Shown: positions 52,636 through 62,176, numbered from the stretch's first letter. The stretch: DNA of 64,000 nt from CAIKLP01 sp039798705 (GCA_039798705.1 JBDKFN010000003.1:1-64000); one strand, 5' to 3'. The notes: a model not told the origin generated them from the sequence alone. Program-made: numbers and translations.

Positions 52636-53535
52636 TTAGTATTTTTTTATATACTGATAAAGATTAAAATTAGGAACAGCGCTTGCGGCAAGAATATCTG
52701 CTAAAAGCGCTGTTTTATTTATATCCTTCATACGCTTATTCTGAATCAATCGAAAAGCTTTATCTGCTAATAATAAATTCTTTTTTTCTGCCGCAACTTC
52801 CCATTTTCTATCATTGATCAAATTTGCTAAATCAGCGATACCTTCGTTTTTAGATGCTATTGTTTTAATAACAATTGCAGCACTTTGATCATTATTTTTT
52901 TCGTGAATTATTTTTTGAATGTTATTTGCAAATGCATCTGCACCTGCTCGGTCTGCTTTGTTAACTACGAAAATATCTGCAATCTCCATCACGCCTGATT
53001 TAATTCCTTGAATTTCATCCCCAGCCTCTGGAACAAGCACTAACACTGTTGTATCAGCCAATCCAACAATTTCAATTTCAGATTGCCCTACACCAACTGT
53101 TTCTACAATTATTACATCAAAAGGGAATGCTCTTAATACATCGCAAATTTCAATAGTCTTAGCAGACAATCCCCCCAAAGCACCTCTAGTTGCCAATGAC
53201 CTGATGAAAACTTGTTCATCTAAAAAATGGCTGCTCATGCGAATTCGATCACCTAATAAAGAACCGAAATTAAATGGAGATGTTGGATCTATTGCTAAAA
53301 CTGCTACACGCTTATTCGACTTAGTATATTCAGTAATCAACGAATTAACGATGGTGCTTTTACCAGCACCTGGAGGGCCGGTAATGCCTATAATTGGAAT
53401 GTTTTGATTAATGTTGATGGAAGAAAGAAAATCCAAATAGCCATCGAGCTCATTTTCAACGCCTGTTATAGCGCGAGCTAATGCACGATAGTCACCTAAT
53501 TTTATTTTCTCTAATATTTCGATCCAATTAGTCAT
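52636..53535 (-). CDS. meaB: MeaB/ArgK-family GTPase (methylmalonyl-CoA mutase chaperone)
   Basis: G3E-family GTPase that protects and reloads adenosylcobalamin-dependent methylmalonyl-CoA mutase. From the ATG at 53535 it is about 299 residues: helical N-terminus, P-loop GITGPPGAGKSTIVN, AIDPTSPFNFGSLLGDRIRM, the ETVGVGQSEIEI switch and NKADRAGAD for guanine. A GTG at 53556 in the same frame is less likely because it sits within a few bases of the predicted transcript start (-7 box TAATTTTG at 53564-53571). No mutase gene is nearby, so its partner must lie elsewhere. Convergent with hutU, 8 bases apart. Confidence 0.93.
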   Translation of the reverse strand: MTNWIEILEKIKLGDYRALARAITGVENELDGYLDFLSSININQNIPIIGITGPPGAGKSTIVNSLITEYTKSNKRVAVLAIDPTSPFNFGSLLGDRIRMSSHFLDEQVFIRSLATRGALGGLSAKTIEICDVLRAFPFDVIIVETVGVGQSEIEIVGLADTTVLVLVPEAGDEIQGIKSGVMEIADIFVVNKADRAGADAFANNIQKIIHEKNNDQSAAIVIKTIASKNEGIADLANLINDRKWEVAAEKKNLLLADKAFRLIQNKRMKDINKTALLADILAASAVPNFNLYQYIKKY

Positions 53536-53563
53536 TGATTTAACTAAATTAGCCACAAATAAA

Positions 53564-53571
53564 CAAAATTA
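53564..53571 (-). promoter_or_regulatory. -7 box upstream of meaB
   Basis: TAATTTTG on the minus strand matches TAnnTTTG; the predicted start near 53557 leaves about 20 bases before the ATG at 53535. A -33 TTTG at the expected spacing was not seen. Confidence 0.4.
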
Positions 53572-53591
53572 AATAGCCAACACCTAAATTT

Positions 53592-54464
53592 ATGAAAGTT
53601 AGTGGTTTTACTTTTATCAGAAACGCCATTTTATACGATTACCCAATTGTGGAGGCTATCAACTCGATATTACCTATTTGCGATGAATTTGTAGTAGCAG
53701 TAGGGCAATCAGAGGACCAAACCATCGAATTAATTCAATCTATTAACTCTCCAAAAATTAAAATTATTGAAACCCAATGGGATGATAGTTTAAGAGAAGG
53801 TGGACGAGTGTTAGCCGTTGAAACAGATAAAGCATTTGCTGCCATTTCTAAAGATGCTGATTGGTGTTTTTACATTCAGGGAGATGAGTGTGTACATGAA
53901 AAATATTTGCCCATTATTAAATCAGAAATGGAAAAATGCATTGCTGATAAAAAAATTGAAGGATTGCTTTTTAATTATTTACATTTTTACGGTTCTTATG
54001 ATTTCATCGGTACCGCAAGGAAATGGTATAGAAACGAAATTAGAATTATAAGAAATAATCCGAAGATGAGTTCGTTTAGAGATGCGCAAGGATTTAGAAT
54101 TGATAATCGAAAATTACGAGTTAAAAAAATAGCTGCAAGTGTTTACCATTACGGATGGGTAAAACATCCGGAGAAACAGCAAGCCAAAGCAGAAACATTT
54201 AATAAATTATGGCACAGCGATCAATGGGTAGAAAAAAACATTCCTAAAGTAAACGCATTCGATTACTCTTTAGTTGATGGCGTAAAACGCTTTACAGGAA
54301 GCCATCCTGAAGTAATGAAAAATAGAATTGCTGCAATAAATTGGGAGTTTGATTTTGATCCGACCAAGAAAAAAATGAAATTTAAACATCGAGTTGCTGG
54401 GTTAATTGAAAATATAACTGGATGGAGAATTGGTGAATATAAAAACTACCGTGTCATAAAATAA
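53592..54464 (+). CDS. GT2-like glycosyltransferase
   Basis: A 290-residue soluble protein with a GT-A-like start (MKVSGFTFIRNAILYDYPIVEAINSI in the first 26 residues; CDEFVVAVGQSEDQTIELI after it) and an acidic element in FYIQGDECVHEKY where family 2 enzymes place the metal-binding DxD. Later WYRNEIRIIRNNPK and HYGWVKHPEKQ resemble a group of Bacteroidota glycosyltransferases. Donor and acceptor are unknown. It is followed 5 bases later by a second glycosyltransferase, so both probably act on one surface glycan. Confidence 0.78.
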   Translation: MKVSGFTFIRNAILYDYPIVEAINSILPICDEFVVAVGQSEDQTIELIQSINSPKIKIIETQWDDSLREGGRVLAVETDKAFAAISKDADWCFYIQGDECVHEKYLPIIKSEMEKCIADKKIEGLLFNYLHFYGSYDFIGTARKWYRNEIRIIRNNPKMSSFRDAQGFRIDNRKLRVKKIAASVYHYGWVKHPEKQQAKAETFNKLWHSDQWVEKNIPKVNAFDYSLVDGVKRFTGSHPEVMKNRIAAINWEFDFDPTKKKMKFKHRVAGLIENITGWRIGEYKNYRVIK

Positions 54465-54469
54465 AATTC

Positions 54470-55219
54470 ATGGAGAAAGTATCTGTAGTCATCATCACAT
54501 TTAATGAAGAAAGAAATATTGGCAGGTGTTTAAATTCTGTTAAAAATATTGCAGATGAAATTATCATTGTTGATTCAAATTCAACAGACCGAACGCTTAA
54601 AATTGCAGAAGAATTTAATGCAATTATTTTTCAGAAAGAATTTATTTCATATGCAGACCAAAAGAATTTTGCAAACTCAAAGGCCAAAAATAATTTTATA
54701 CTTTCTTTAGATGCAGATGAAGCGCTAAGCGATGATTTGATTTTGTCTATCCAAAAAACGCTTAAAGCCCCTTTAAACAAAGCCTATCAGCTAAATAGAA
54801 GAACCAACTATTGTGGCCAATGGATTAACTACAGTGGCTGGTACCCTGACCCTAAAATAAGGCTATTCGATAAAAATTACGCAGTATGGGGCGGACCAAG
54901 TCTACATGAGATACTTATTGTGAAATCTAATACTGAGATTGGACTTTTAAAAGGAGATTTATTACATTATTCTTTTTACACAAAAGAAGACCATGACAAA
55001 CAATTAGAAAAATTTAGCACGATTGCAGCACAAGATTTATTTAGTCAACATAAAAAAGCAAGCATTTATAGTTTATACATCAAACCCATTAATCGATTTT
55101 TAACTGATTATATTTTCAAAAGAGGATTCTTAGATGGAAAAGCTGGATTAATTATTTGCTTGTCTTCTGCGAAAGCAATGCATTTAAAATATGCAAAACT
55201 CAAAAAACTATACCGCTAA
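54470..55219 (+). CDS. GT2 glycosyltransferase, WaaE-like
   Basis: A 249-residue family 2 glycosyltransferase. It has VSVVIITFNEERNIGRCL at the N-terminus, IIVDSNSTDRT for the nucleotide, and the DxD-type LDADEALSDDL near residue 85. NFANSKAKNNFILSLDADEA and WYPDPKIRLFDK (about 124-135) match the WaaE/KdtX group, which adds glucose to lipopolysaccharide core heptose. That specific role is uncertain here. Its end overlaps the convergent glycosyltransferase gene by 4 bases. Confidence 0.86.
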   Translation: MEKVSVVIITFNEERNIGRCLNSVKNIADEIIIVDSNSTDRTLKIAEEFNAIIFQKEFISYADQKNFANSKAKNNFILSLDADEALSDDLILSIQKTLKAPLNKAYQLNRRTNYCGQWINYSGWYPDPKIRLFDKNYAVWGGPSLHEILIVKSNTEIGLLKGDLLHYSFYTKEDHDKQLEKFSTIAAQDLFSQHKKASIYSLYIKPINRFLTDYIFKRGFLDGKAGLIICLSSAKAMHLKYAKLKKLYR

Positions 55220-56106
55220 TTTTTTGAACTTAAGCGTTTAATAAAATTCTTAAAGCTAGCAAATACAGGTATCCTAGCCTCTTTCAAAGGACCATCAAAT
55301 TTTTCTCCTCTGCGCAAATAATATTTAGATAGCGTACTATTAGTCATCCCCCATTTATCAATAAATTTGTGATACCCTGGATTTTTAGTAACTCGCTTCA
55401 CAGATTTAGAACCAAAATGATAAACCCTACTTTTGCTAACTCCTTTAAACAATCGAATTCCAACTAGCCATAATTTCATTGAAAAGTCTGGATCGGAATA
55501 CATGCCCGGAGAAAACTCATTACTATAACCACCCACTTTATCCCAAATATTTTTATGTACAATATTAGGTGGCCAGGTAGCACCTTGCCAATCATTCATA
55601 GGCAACTGTGCAAATTCTGCTAACAATTCTTCTTCTTTAAATGAAGTGATATCAGTTCCATAATTATGCTCAATCATGCAATTACTTTGGGCTTTAGGCT
55701 CTATAGATGTTGCTGATATAAAGAAATTATCATGACCAATAGCATCAATTTCATCTGCTAAATATTCATCCCACTTTGGACATGCATACATGTCGTCATT
55801 CATGTATAATAAGTAATTGGTATTTAATAATTGTCTACCTGAATTTAATGCATAACAAACACCAACATTTTTTTCGCTAAAAGTATAGTCAATATCTGAT
55901 TGTGATTTCACCCAATCTAACGTTCCATCTTTTCCTTCGTTAACATGAATAATTAATTGATGTTTAAAAGTGGAGTTTTTACGAATACTTTCAATACAAA
56001 GTTTTAAATAGTTTAAATTATTCCAACTAGGAATTAAAATTGAAAATTTATTTCCTTCAATTTTACTTTGCTTTATAATTTGTATCGGATGATTGTAATT
56101 AGTCAT
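55216..56106 (-). CDS. GT2 glycosyltransferase
   Basis: A 296-residue family 2 glycosyltransferase with FSILIPSWNNLNYLKLCIESI at about 22-42, the fold's second strand LIIHVNEGKDGT, the VGVCYALNSG segment and the metal-binding MNDDMYACPKWDEYL near 116-130. WQGATWPPNIVHKN and YSDPDFSMKLWLVG form the acceptor side. The specific linkage is unknown. It lies 13 bases after the O-antigen-ligase-like gene on the same strand, suggesting a joint role in surface polysaccharide. Confidence 0.86.
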   Translation of the reverse strand: MTNYNHPIQIIKQSKIEGNKFSILIPSWNNLNYLKLCIESIRKNSTFKHQLIIHVNEGKDGTLDWVKSQSDIDYTFSEKNVGVCYALNSGRQLLNTNYLLYMNDDMYACPKWDEYLADEIDAIGHDNFFISATSIEPKAQSNCMIEHNYGTDITSFKEEELLAEFAQLPMNDWQGATWPPNIVHKNIWDKVGGYSNEFSPGMYSDPDFSMKLWLVGIRLFKGVSKSRVYHFGSKSVKRVTKNPGYHKFIDKWGMTNSTLSKYYLRRGEKFDGPLKEARIPVFASFKNFIKRLSSKN

Positions 56107-56119
56107 GCTAAATATTGTA

Positions 56120-57340
56120 TTAATCTAAATACTCGTCAGGTTTTGCAAATAAAAACAAGCTATTAAATAATGCATAAAAGGTAACACCTGCTTGCGTTTC
56201 AAGCGTATCTTCTGTAAGCAGCGAAAGTGCAAATGCAATAAAAAATACGATATAAAAATAATCTAAGTATTTACGCCTATAAAATAATGGATAAAAAACA
56301 ATTACTATAAAAAGCAACAAACCTACAATTCCAAAAGTCAATAAGAATGTGAGATACTGATTATGCGCACGGTGTTGGTATTGTTTTTGTAATAAATTTG
56401 GGTGTGTTGAATAATATGCATTAAATGCACCTTCTACATCACCTGTTCCTATTCCAACAACCGGAGATGTTTTAAAAATATCCCATGCAACATTCCAATA
56501 AACAAAACGTTGTGCAATTGATTTCCCGTTTGGGTCTTGATTCAACTGATAAGATTGTAATTCATATACCACTTCATGGGTTCTTAATTTTACACTAGGC
56601 AGTGTATAATATGAAATTACAGGAAGTGTGATCATTAATATGAATAGCACTACCGCAAGCCAAACTTTTTTATGTCTAAAAATTAAATACCCACTTCCTA
56701 ATAATAGTAATATAAAAAATACCACTAAGCCCATTCGCGAACCCATAATACCGTTGAAAACAAACAGCCACAGCCCAGATGCAAAATAAAACAGATTAGC
56801 AAATGAAGGTTTTCTCCAATTGTTTTTAGCCAGCAAATAGAAAGAAGCAAATGCTGCAATGGTATTCAATAAGCTCAATCGAATATGAGAAATGAAACGA
56901 GACATTTCTCGTAATTCAAAAAAGGTTACATTAAAATAATTGATGTAATAATACATTGCATAAATAGACGATAGCAATGCTGTAATAAGCAAAACCTTCA
57001 AAATATTTCTAAATTGAATAGTAGAAAGTTGTTTAGCAGAAACAAATACGATGGGTAGAAAGAAAATTGGAAGTTTAATTTTTAAATCTTTTAATGCATA
57101 TTCAAAATTACTCGTGTAAAGCAATCCTACCAAATGCAATAGAAACAAGCTAATGAGCAACCAGAAAATGTTAGACTCTTTTAATTTTTTGAACTTTGCC
57201 TTTAAATCACCTTCTGCAATCCAGTTAATAACTAATAAGCCAGTACAAATACTATTGATAGCAGAATATGAAAATACTCCGACAATAATGCCACAGATTA
57301 AAATTACTTGTGCTTTCTGAAAAGAAAAAAGATTAAGCAT
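56120..57340 (-). CDS. O-antigen ligase-like (Wzy_C) membrane protein
   Basis: A 406-residue membrane protein with about eleven helices and one large periplasmic loop (about 240-325). The loop holds PVVGIGTGDVEGAFNAYY and the Arg/His-rich QYQHRAHNQYLTFLLTFGIVGLL, the signature of the Wzy_C family, which includes O-antigen ligases (WaaL) and polymerases. Ligase and polymerase cannot be separated by sequence inspection. It is followed by a glycosyltransferase and, upstream, isolated from infB by a terminator. Confidence 0.84.
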   Translation of the reverse strand: MLNLFSFQKAQVILICGIIVGVFSYSAINSICTGLLVINWIAEGDLKAKFKKLKESNIFWLLISLFLLHLVGLLYTSNFEYALKDLKIKLPIFFLPIVFVSAKQLSTIQFRNILKVLLITALLSSIYAMYYYINYFNVTFFELREMSRFISHIRLSLLNTIAAFASFYLLAKNNWRKPSFANLFYFASGLWLFVFNGIMGSRMGLVVFFILLLLGSGYLIFRHKKVWLAVVLFILMITLPVISYYTLPSVKLRTHEVVYELQSYQLNQDPNGKSIAQRFVYWNVAWDIFKTSPVVGIGTGDVEGAFNAYYSTHPNLLQKQYQHRAHNQYLTFLLTFGIVGLLLFIVIVFYPLFYRRKYLDYFYIVFFIAFALSLLTEDTLETQAGVTFYALFNSLFLFAKPDEYLD

Positions 57341-57352
57341 ATTCTAAAATAA

Positions 57353-57381
57353 AAAAAAGCGCTGAAATTCAGCGCTTTTTT
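57353..57381 (-). terminator. Intrinsic terminator of the rimP-nusA-infB operon
   Basis: Arms AGCGCTGAA and TTCAGCGCT around a single central base (effective loop about 5), flanked by A and T runs. It lies 15 bases after the infB stop and just upstream of the O-antigen-ligase-like gene. Confidence 0.87.
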
Positions 57382-57396
57382 AATGGTCTTTAAAAA

Positions 57397-60342
57397 TTAT
57401 AATTTTCGTTTAATTTCAACTTGCTCAAACGCTTCAACGATATCTCCTACCTCTATGTCGTTGTAGTTTTGAATATTCAAACCACACTCATAATTGGTAG
57501 CAACTTCTTTCACATCGTCTTTGAAACGTTTCAATGAAGCTAATTCGCCAGTATGCATAACCACACCATCTCTGATGATACGAATTTTACTATTTCTATT
57601 AATTTTACCGTCTAATACCATACAACCTGCAATGGTACCCACTTTCGAAATCTTGAATGTTTCTCTGATCTCAACATTGGCAACAATTTTCTCTTCAAAC
57701 TGAGGAGCCAACATGCCTTCCATTGCTGATTTAATTTCATTGATTGCATCGTAGATAATCGAATACATTCGGATATCAATTTGCTCTTGCTCTGCTAATT
57801 TTCTAGCGTTCAACGAAGGTCTAACTTGGAAACCAATAATAATCGCATCAGAAGCAGAAGCTAATAATACATCTGATTCAGAAATTTGACCTACTGATTT
57901 ATGAATGATATTAATTTGAATTTCTGCTGTAGATAATTTCAACAATGAATCTGATAACGCTTCGATTGAACCATCCACGTCACCTTTCACAATAATATTT
58001 AATTCTTTAAAGTTACCGATTGCTAAACGACGACCGATCTCATCTAAAGTAATATGTTTCTGTGTACGAATTCCTTGTTCGCGTTGTAATTGTAAACGCT
58101 TGTTTGCAATTTCTCTTGCTTCAACTTCAGAAGTCATTGAGTTAAATTTATCACCTGCTTGAGGCGCGCCATTCATACCCAATACTTGAATTGGTTGTGA
58201 TGGACCAACTGATTCTACTTTGTTTCCGCGCTCGTTAAACAAGGCCTTCACCTTACCACTATAGCAACCTGCTAAAATTGGATCTCCCACTTTCAACGTA
58301 CCTGCTTGTACTAAAATTGTAGTTACAATTCCTCTACCTTTATCTAAGGCAGCTTCAATTACAGTACCTACCGCATGTTTGTTTGGATTTGCTTTTAATT
58401 CTAACAATTCCGCTTCTAACATAACTTTCTCTAACAAGACATCAACATTTAATCCTTGTTTAGCAGAAATTTCTTGACACTGGTATTTTCCACCCCACTC
58501 CTCTACTAAAATATTCATAGCAGAAAGTTGCTCACGTACTTTATCTGGATTTGCTCCTGGTTTATCAATTTTGTTTAATGCAAATATGATTGGAACACCT
58601 GCAGCCTGCGCATGGTTAATTGCTTCTTTAGTTTGAGGCATCACACTGTCGTCTGCTGCAATTACAATAATAACAATATCGGTAACTGATGCACCCCTAG
58701 CACGCATAGCTGTAAAGGCTTCGTGACCTGGTGTATCTAAGAATGTGATTTTCTTTCCGCTTTCTAATTGCACTTCGTAAGCACCAATATGTTGTGTAAT
58801 TCCACCGGCTTCACCAGCAATTACATTTGCCTTACGAATAAAATCTAGTAAAGATGTTTTACCATGATCGACGTGACCCATTACGGTAACGATTGGTGCA
58901 CGTGGAATTAAATCTTCTGGTTTATCTAAAACAACTGCTTCTGTTTCTTGCTCATCAGATGCACTTATAAATTGCACTTCGTAGCCAAATTCATCTGCAA
59001 CAATTGTTAACGTTTCCGCATCTAACCTTTGGTTAATTGATACGAACATTCCCAAATTCATACAAGTAGAAATTACTTGCGTAACTGGAACATCCATCAT
59101 TTTAGCTAATTCATTAGCTGTAACGAATTCTGTTACTTTTAATATTTTTGATTGTAACTCTTGCTCTAATGCAGCAGCTTCAGCATTTGCAGCGATATCG
59201 TCTCTTTTATTACGACGCATTTTTGTACGCTGTGCAAATTTACTTGATTTTCCTGCACCACTTAAACGAGCTAGTGTTGCTTTAATTTGATCTTGTATTT
59301 CTTTTTCAGTTGGTTCCGCTTTTGGCGCTGAAGAATTATTTCTAACAAAAGGTCCTTTTCTTCTGTCGCCACTATTTGCTGGTTTTGGATCACCTGCTCT
59401 ATGGAATGTTCCTGGAGGGCGTCCACCTGCATTAGTATTAGGTGTACCTGTTTGTGGATTTTCTTTTCTCTTTCTTTTTTTCTTCGCTTGATCCGAAGCT
59501 GAATTACCTGATGAACTTGCAACAGGTGCTGCTTTTTTCTTAGCAGCGAATTGCGATAAATCTATAGAACCAATAATGTTTGGTCCAGTTAATTTTTGTG
59601 CTTTCGCGCGGATAACTTCTAAGTCAACCTCGGCTTCAGCTGCTGGTGCAACTGGTGCATTGGCAACAGGAACAGCTGGAACTACAGGCGCTTCAACAAC
59701 AGGTGCTGGTGCCTCTTCTTTCTTAACTGGTTCTTTTGTTTTTACAGGCGCTGCTACTGGTGCTTTTTCTTCTACAACTTTTTCAACCTTTTTTTCTGCC
59801 GCCTTCTTAGTTGCTTTTACTTTTTCATTTTCGCGCTCTGCTTTCTCTTCTTCTTTCTCTTCTTTCGTTTTCTTATCAGGGCGAGTTTTAGAATTAACTT
59901 TATCTAAATCGATTTTACCAACTATTTTAACAGTTGAAGTTTCAGCTTTTATTTCTGGAACAACTTCTGTTGGAGTTGGCTCCACAACAACCGCAGCTTT
60001 TGGTGCTTTTGGTGCCGATGAAGTTACATTTTTAATTAAAATTTCTTTCTCCGCTTCAACTTCTGGCGCTTCTGTTTTTTTAGCTGCAACCGGTGCAGGG
60101 CTAACTTCAAGCGTTTCGTCTTTTCGGATTTTTCCAATAGCAATACTTTTGGCTTCCTCTTTAATTGATTTATCGCCTTGAAATTCTTTTGTCAGAATCG
60201 AATACTGCTCCTCAGATAATTTGGTGTTTGGCTTATTGTCGATGTCCATCCCTTTTGCTTTAAGATGGTCCACAATAGTGCCAATACTCAAGTTAAATTC
60301 CTTGGCAGCTTTTAATAAATTTATTTTTTTGTCTTCAGACAT
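57397..60342 (-). CDS. infB: Translation initiation factor IF-2
   Basis: GTPase that brings initiator tRNA to the 30S subunit and promotes subunit joining. The 981-residue protein has an IF2_N-type start (INLLKAAKEFNLSIGTIVDHL), a long Lys/Ala/Pro/Glu-rich, probably unstructured section (about 60-380), a second N-terminal helix module, then the G domain with GHVDHGKTS, DTPGHEAFTAMRARG and NKIDKPGANP, and the C-terminal domains II-IV. The long disordered N-terminus is usual in Bacteroidota. It follows nusA by 68 bases in the conserved rimP-nusA-infB order. Confidence 0.98.
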   Translation of the reverse strand: MSEDKKINLLKAAKEFNLSIGTIVDHLKAKGMDIDNKPNTKLSEEQYSILTKEFQGDKSIKEEAKSIAIGKIRKDETLEVSPAPVAAKKTEAPEVEAEKEILIKNVTSSAPKAPKAAVVVEPTPTEVVPEIKAETSTVKIVGKIDLDKVNSKTRPDKKTKEEKEEEKAERENEKVKATKKAAEKKVEKVVEEKAPVAAPVKTKEPVKKEEAPAPVVEAPVVPAVPVANAPVAPAAEAEVDLEVIRAKAQKLTGPNIIGSIDLSQFAAKKKAAPVASSSGNSASDQAKKKRKRKENPQTGTPNTNAGGRPPGTFHRAGDPKPANSGDRRKGPFVRNNSSAPKAEPTEKEIQDQIKATLARLSGAGKSSKFAQRTKMRRNKRDDIAANAEAAALEQELQSKILKVTEFVTANELAKMMDVPVTQVISTCMNLGMFVSINQRLDAETLTIVADEFGYEVQFISASDEQETEAVVLDKPEDLIPRAPIVTVMGHVDHGKTSLLDFIRKANVIAGEAGGITQHIGAYEVQLESGKKITFLDTPGHEAFTAMRARGASVTDIVIIVIAADDSVMPQTKEAINHAQAAGVPIIFALNKIDKPGANPDKVREQLSAMNILVEEWGGKYQCQEISAKQGLNVDVLLEKVMLEAELLELKANPNKHAVGTVIEAALDKGRGIVTTILVQAGTLKVGDPILAGCYSGKVKALFNERGNKVESVGPSQPIQVLGMNGAPQAGDKFNSMTSEVEAREIANKRLQLQREQGIRTQKHITLDEIGRRLAIGNFKELNIIVKGDVDGSIEALSDSLLKLSTAEIQINIIHKSVGQISESDVLLASASDAIIIGFQVRPSLNARKLAEQEQIDIRMYSIIYDAINEIKSAMEGMLAPQFEEKIVANVEIRETFKISKVGTIAGCMVLDGKINRNSKIRIIRDGVVMHTGELASLKRFKDDVKEVATNYECGLNIQNYNDIEVGDIVEAFEQVEIKRKL

Positions 60343-60410
60343 CTATTGAAAATTATGCAGTTTATGCTTTGTAATTATATTTATTCATTCAATTTTTTAG
60401 ATTGAATTTC

Positions 60411-61646
60411 TTATTCAAATTCAGATTTTAAAATATTAATAACATCTAAAATTGTTTCTTCTTCTAAATCTGTTCTTTTAACCATGTCTTCAACAGTTAA
60501 AGCCAACACACTTTTTGCAGTGTCGCAACCAATTGACTTTAATTCGTCAATGATCCAGCTTTCAATTTCATCTGAGAATTCATCTAAATCAACATCCTCT
60601 TCATCTTCATCATTTTCACGGTAAACATCAATTTCGTAACCAGTTAATTTACCAGCTAATTTAATGTTATAACCACCTTTACCAATTGCTAAAGAAACTT
60701 GATCTGGTTTTAAATATACAGATGCACGTTTTGTTTCATCATCTAATTTAATGCTGGTAATTTTCGCAGGACTTAACGCTCTTTGAATGTATAACGATAA
60801 GTTGTTAGTGTAGTTAATTACATCGATGTTTTCGTTTTTCAATTCACGAACAATACCATGAATTCGAGAACCTTTCATACCCACACATGCTCCAACTGGA
60901 TCGATACGGTCGTCATAAGACTCTACCGCAACTTTAGCACGCTCACCTGGTTCACGTACAATGTTTTTAATAGTGATTAAGCCATCAAATACTTCTGGAA
61001 CTTCTTGTTCAAATAAACGCTCCAAAAATGCAGGTGATGTTCTTGAAATAATAATTCTAGGATTATTATTTAACATTTCCACTTTCAAAACAGCAGCTTT
61101 AACTGTTTCTCCTTTTTTGAAGAAATCTGCAGGTATTTGCTCTGTTTTTGGTAAAATTAATTCATTGCCATCATCATCCATGATAAGCATTTCTTTTTTC
61201 CAAACTTGGTAAACTTCTCCTGTTACAATTTCACCAATTCTATCTTTGTATTTTTTGAAAATTTCGTCTTTTTCTAATTCTAGAATTTTAGAAACCAAAG
61301 TTTGACGAGCTGCTAAAATTGCTCTTCTACCAAAACTTTCTAAGGTTACTAATTCAATCGCGTCATCACCAACTTCTAAATCTGCATCGATTAATTTTGC
61401 TTCTGCAATTTCAACTTCTAATGCATCATCTTCTGAAAAGCCATCTTCCATTACTCTTCTAGATCTCCAGATTTCCAAGTCACCATTATCAGTATTGACA
61501 ATGATATCACAGTTTTCGTCTGTTCCGTATTTTTTACGCAACATACTTCTGAAAACTTCCTCCAACACACTCATCATTGTTGGTCTGTCAATATTTTTGA
61601 ATTCCTTAAACTCTTGAAAGGAATCAATCAGATTGATATTATTCAT
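60411..61646 (-). CDS. nusA: Transcription termination/antitermination factor NusA
   Basis: RNA-polymerase-binding factor for pausing, termination and antitermination. The 411-residue protein has the N-terminal polymerase-binding domain (about 1-130), an S1 domain (GEIVTGEVYQVWKKEMLIM), and tandem KH domains with VGACVGMKGSRIHGIVRELKNENIDVI and SLAIGKGGYNIKLAGKLTG. An acidic stretch (ENDEDEEDVDLDEFSDEIE) leads to a C-terminal helical region. It lies 21 bases after rimP. Confidence 0.97.
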   Translation of the reverse strand: MNNINLIDSFQEFKEFKNIDRPTMMSVLEEVFRSMLRKKYGTDENCDIIVNTDNGDLEIWRSRRVMEDGFSEDDALEVEIAEAKLIDADLEVGDDAIELVTLESFGRRAILAARQTLVSKILELEKDEIFKKYKDRIGEIVTGEVYQVWKKEMLIMDDDGNELILPKTEQIPADFFKKGETVKAAVLKVEMLNNNPRIIISRTSPAFLERLFEQEVPEVFDGLITIKNIVREPGERAKVAVESYDDRIDPVGACVGMKGSRIHGIVRELKNENIDVINYTNNLSLYIQRALSPAKITSIKLDDETKRASVYLKPDQVSLAIGKGGYNIKLAGKLTGYEIDVYRENDEDEEDVDLDEFSDEIESWIIDELKSIGCDTAKSVLALTVEDMVKRTDLEEETILDVINILKSEFE

Positions 61647-61667
61647 ATTGCTTAAATTTATTTCTTT

Positions 61668-62132
61668 TTAAAATGTTACTTTAATTTTTGCTTCAATTAT
61701 ATCTGAAAGGGAAATGTTGATGTTATTCAAAGTCAACTTCTTTCCTTTTTCTTTTATTTTTTCTTCAACAGATAAATTGTCACCATCAATGGCTAATAAT
61801 TTACCCTCTAATTCTTTTCCGTCAGCTAATTTTATACCTAAAGTTCTGCCAATGTGTTGCGGATATTGACGAGCAAATTTTAATGGAAAGTCTACTCCAG
61901 GAGAAGAAACTTCCAATGAAATTAACGCTTCGTTTATACCATCTTCTTCCATTTTTTGATTGATGTGCCTACTCACTTTTGCGCAATCTTCAATTTTTAC
62001 ACCTTGATCACCATCCAACAAAATCATGGCTCTTTTAACAGCAATTCCTTTTATTTCAACAATAAAAAGGTTGGTTCCTGCTATGGCCTCATCAATATAT
62101 ACCCTAAGTTGTTCTTCTAATTTCACAATCAA
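61668..62132 (-). CDS. rimP: Ribosome maturation factor RimP
   Basis: Needed for assembly of the 30S subunit. The 154-residue protein matches RimP: AIAGTNLFIVEIKG, MILLDGDQGVKIEDCAKVSRHIN, then ISLEVSSPGVDFPLKFARQYPQHIGRTL-like segments and an SH3-like C-terminal part. There is no ATG at the 5' end; a TTG (62132) or a GTG (62126) must serve as start. First gene of the rimP-nusA-infB operon, separated from rlmI by a terminator. Confidence 0.94.
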   Translation of the reverse strand: MIVKLEEQLRVYIDEAIAGTNLFIVEIKGIAVKRAMILLDGDQGVKIEDCAKVSRHINQKMEEDGINEALISLEVSSPGVDFPLKFARQYPQHIGRTLGIKLADGKELEGKLLAIDGDNLSVEEKIKEKGKKLTLNNINISLSDIIEAKIKVTF

Positions 62133-62147
62133 AATATTTATAAAACA

Positions 62148-62176
62148 AAAGAGGAGACCTGTTATGTCCCCTCTTT
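62148..62176 (-). terminator. Terminator after rlmI
   Basis: Arms AAAGAGGAGAC and GTCCCCTCTTT with a 7-base loop. The single mispair is A with C on the plus strand but G-U in RNA from the minus strand, and on that strand the stem is followed by a T-rich run (TTTTGTTTTA). It therefore suits transcripts from rlmI, whose stop is at 62262. Confidence 0.62.

Noticed and set aside
59576..60181. A 201-codon open frame on plus, rich in Ala, Ser, Thr and Phe
   Set aside because: It lies entirely opposite the Lys/Ala/Pro-rich part of infB; the low-complexity composition of that region keeps the other strand open.
60387..60407. Inverted repeat ATTCAAT/ATTGAAT between infB and nusA
   Set aside because: Seven A/T-rich pairs only, without a T run; expected by chance in such AT-rich sequence.
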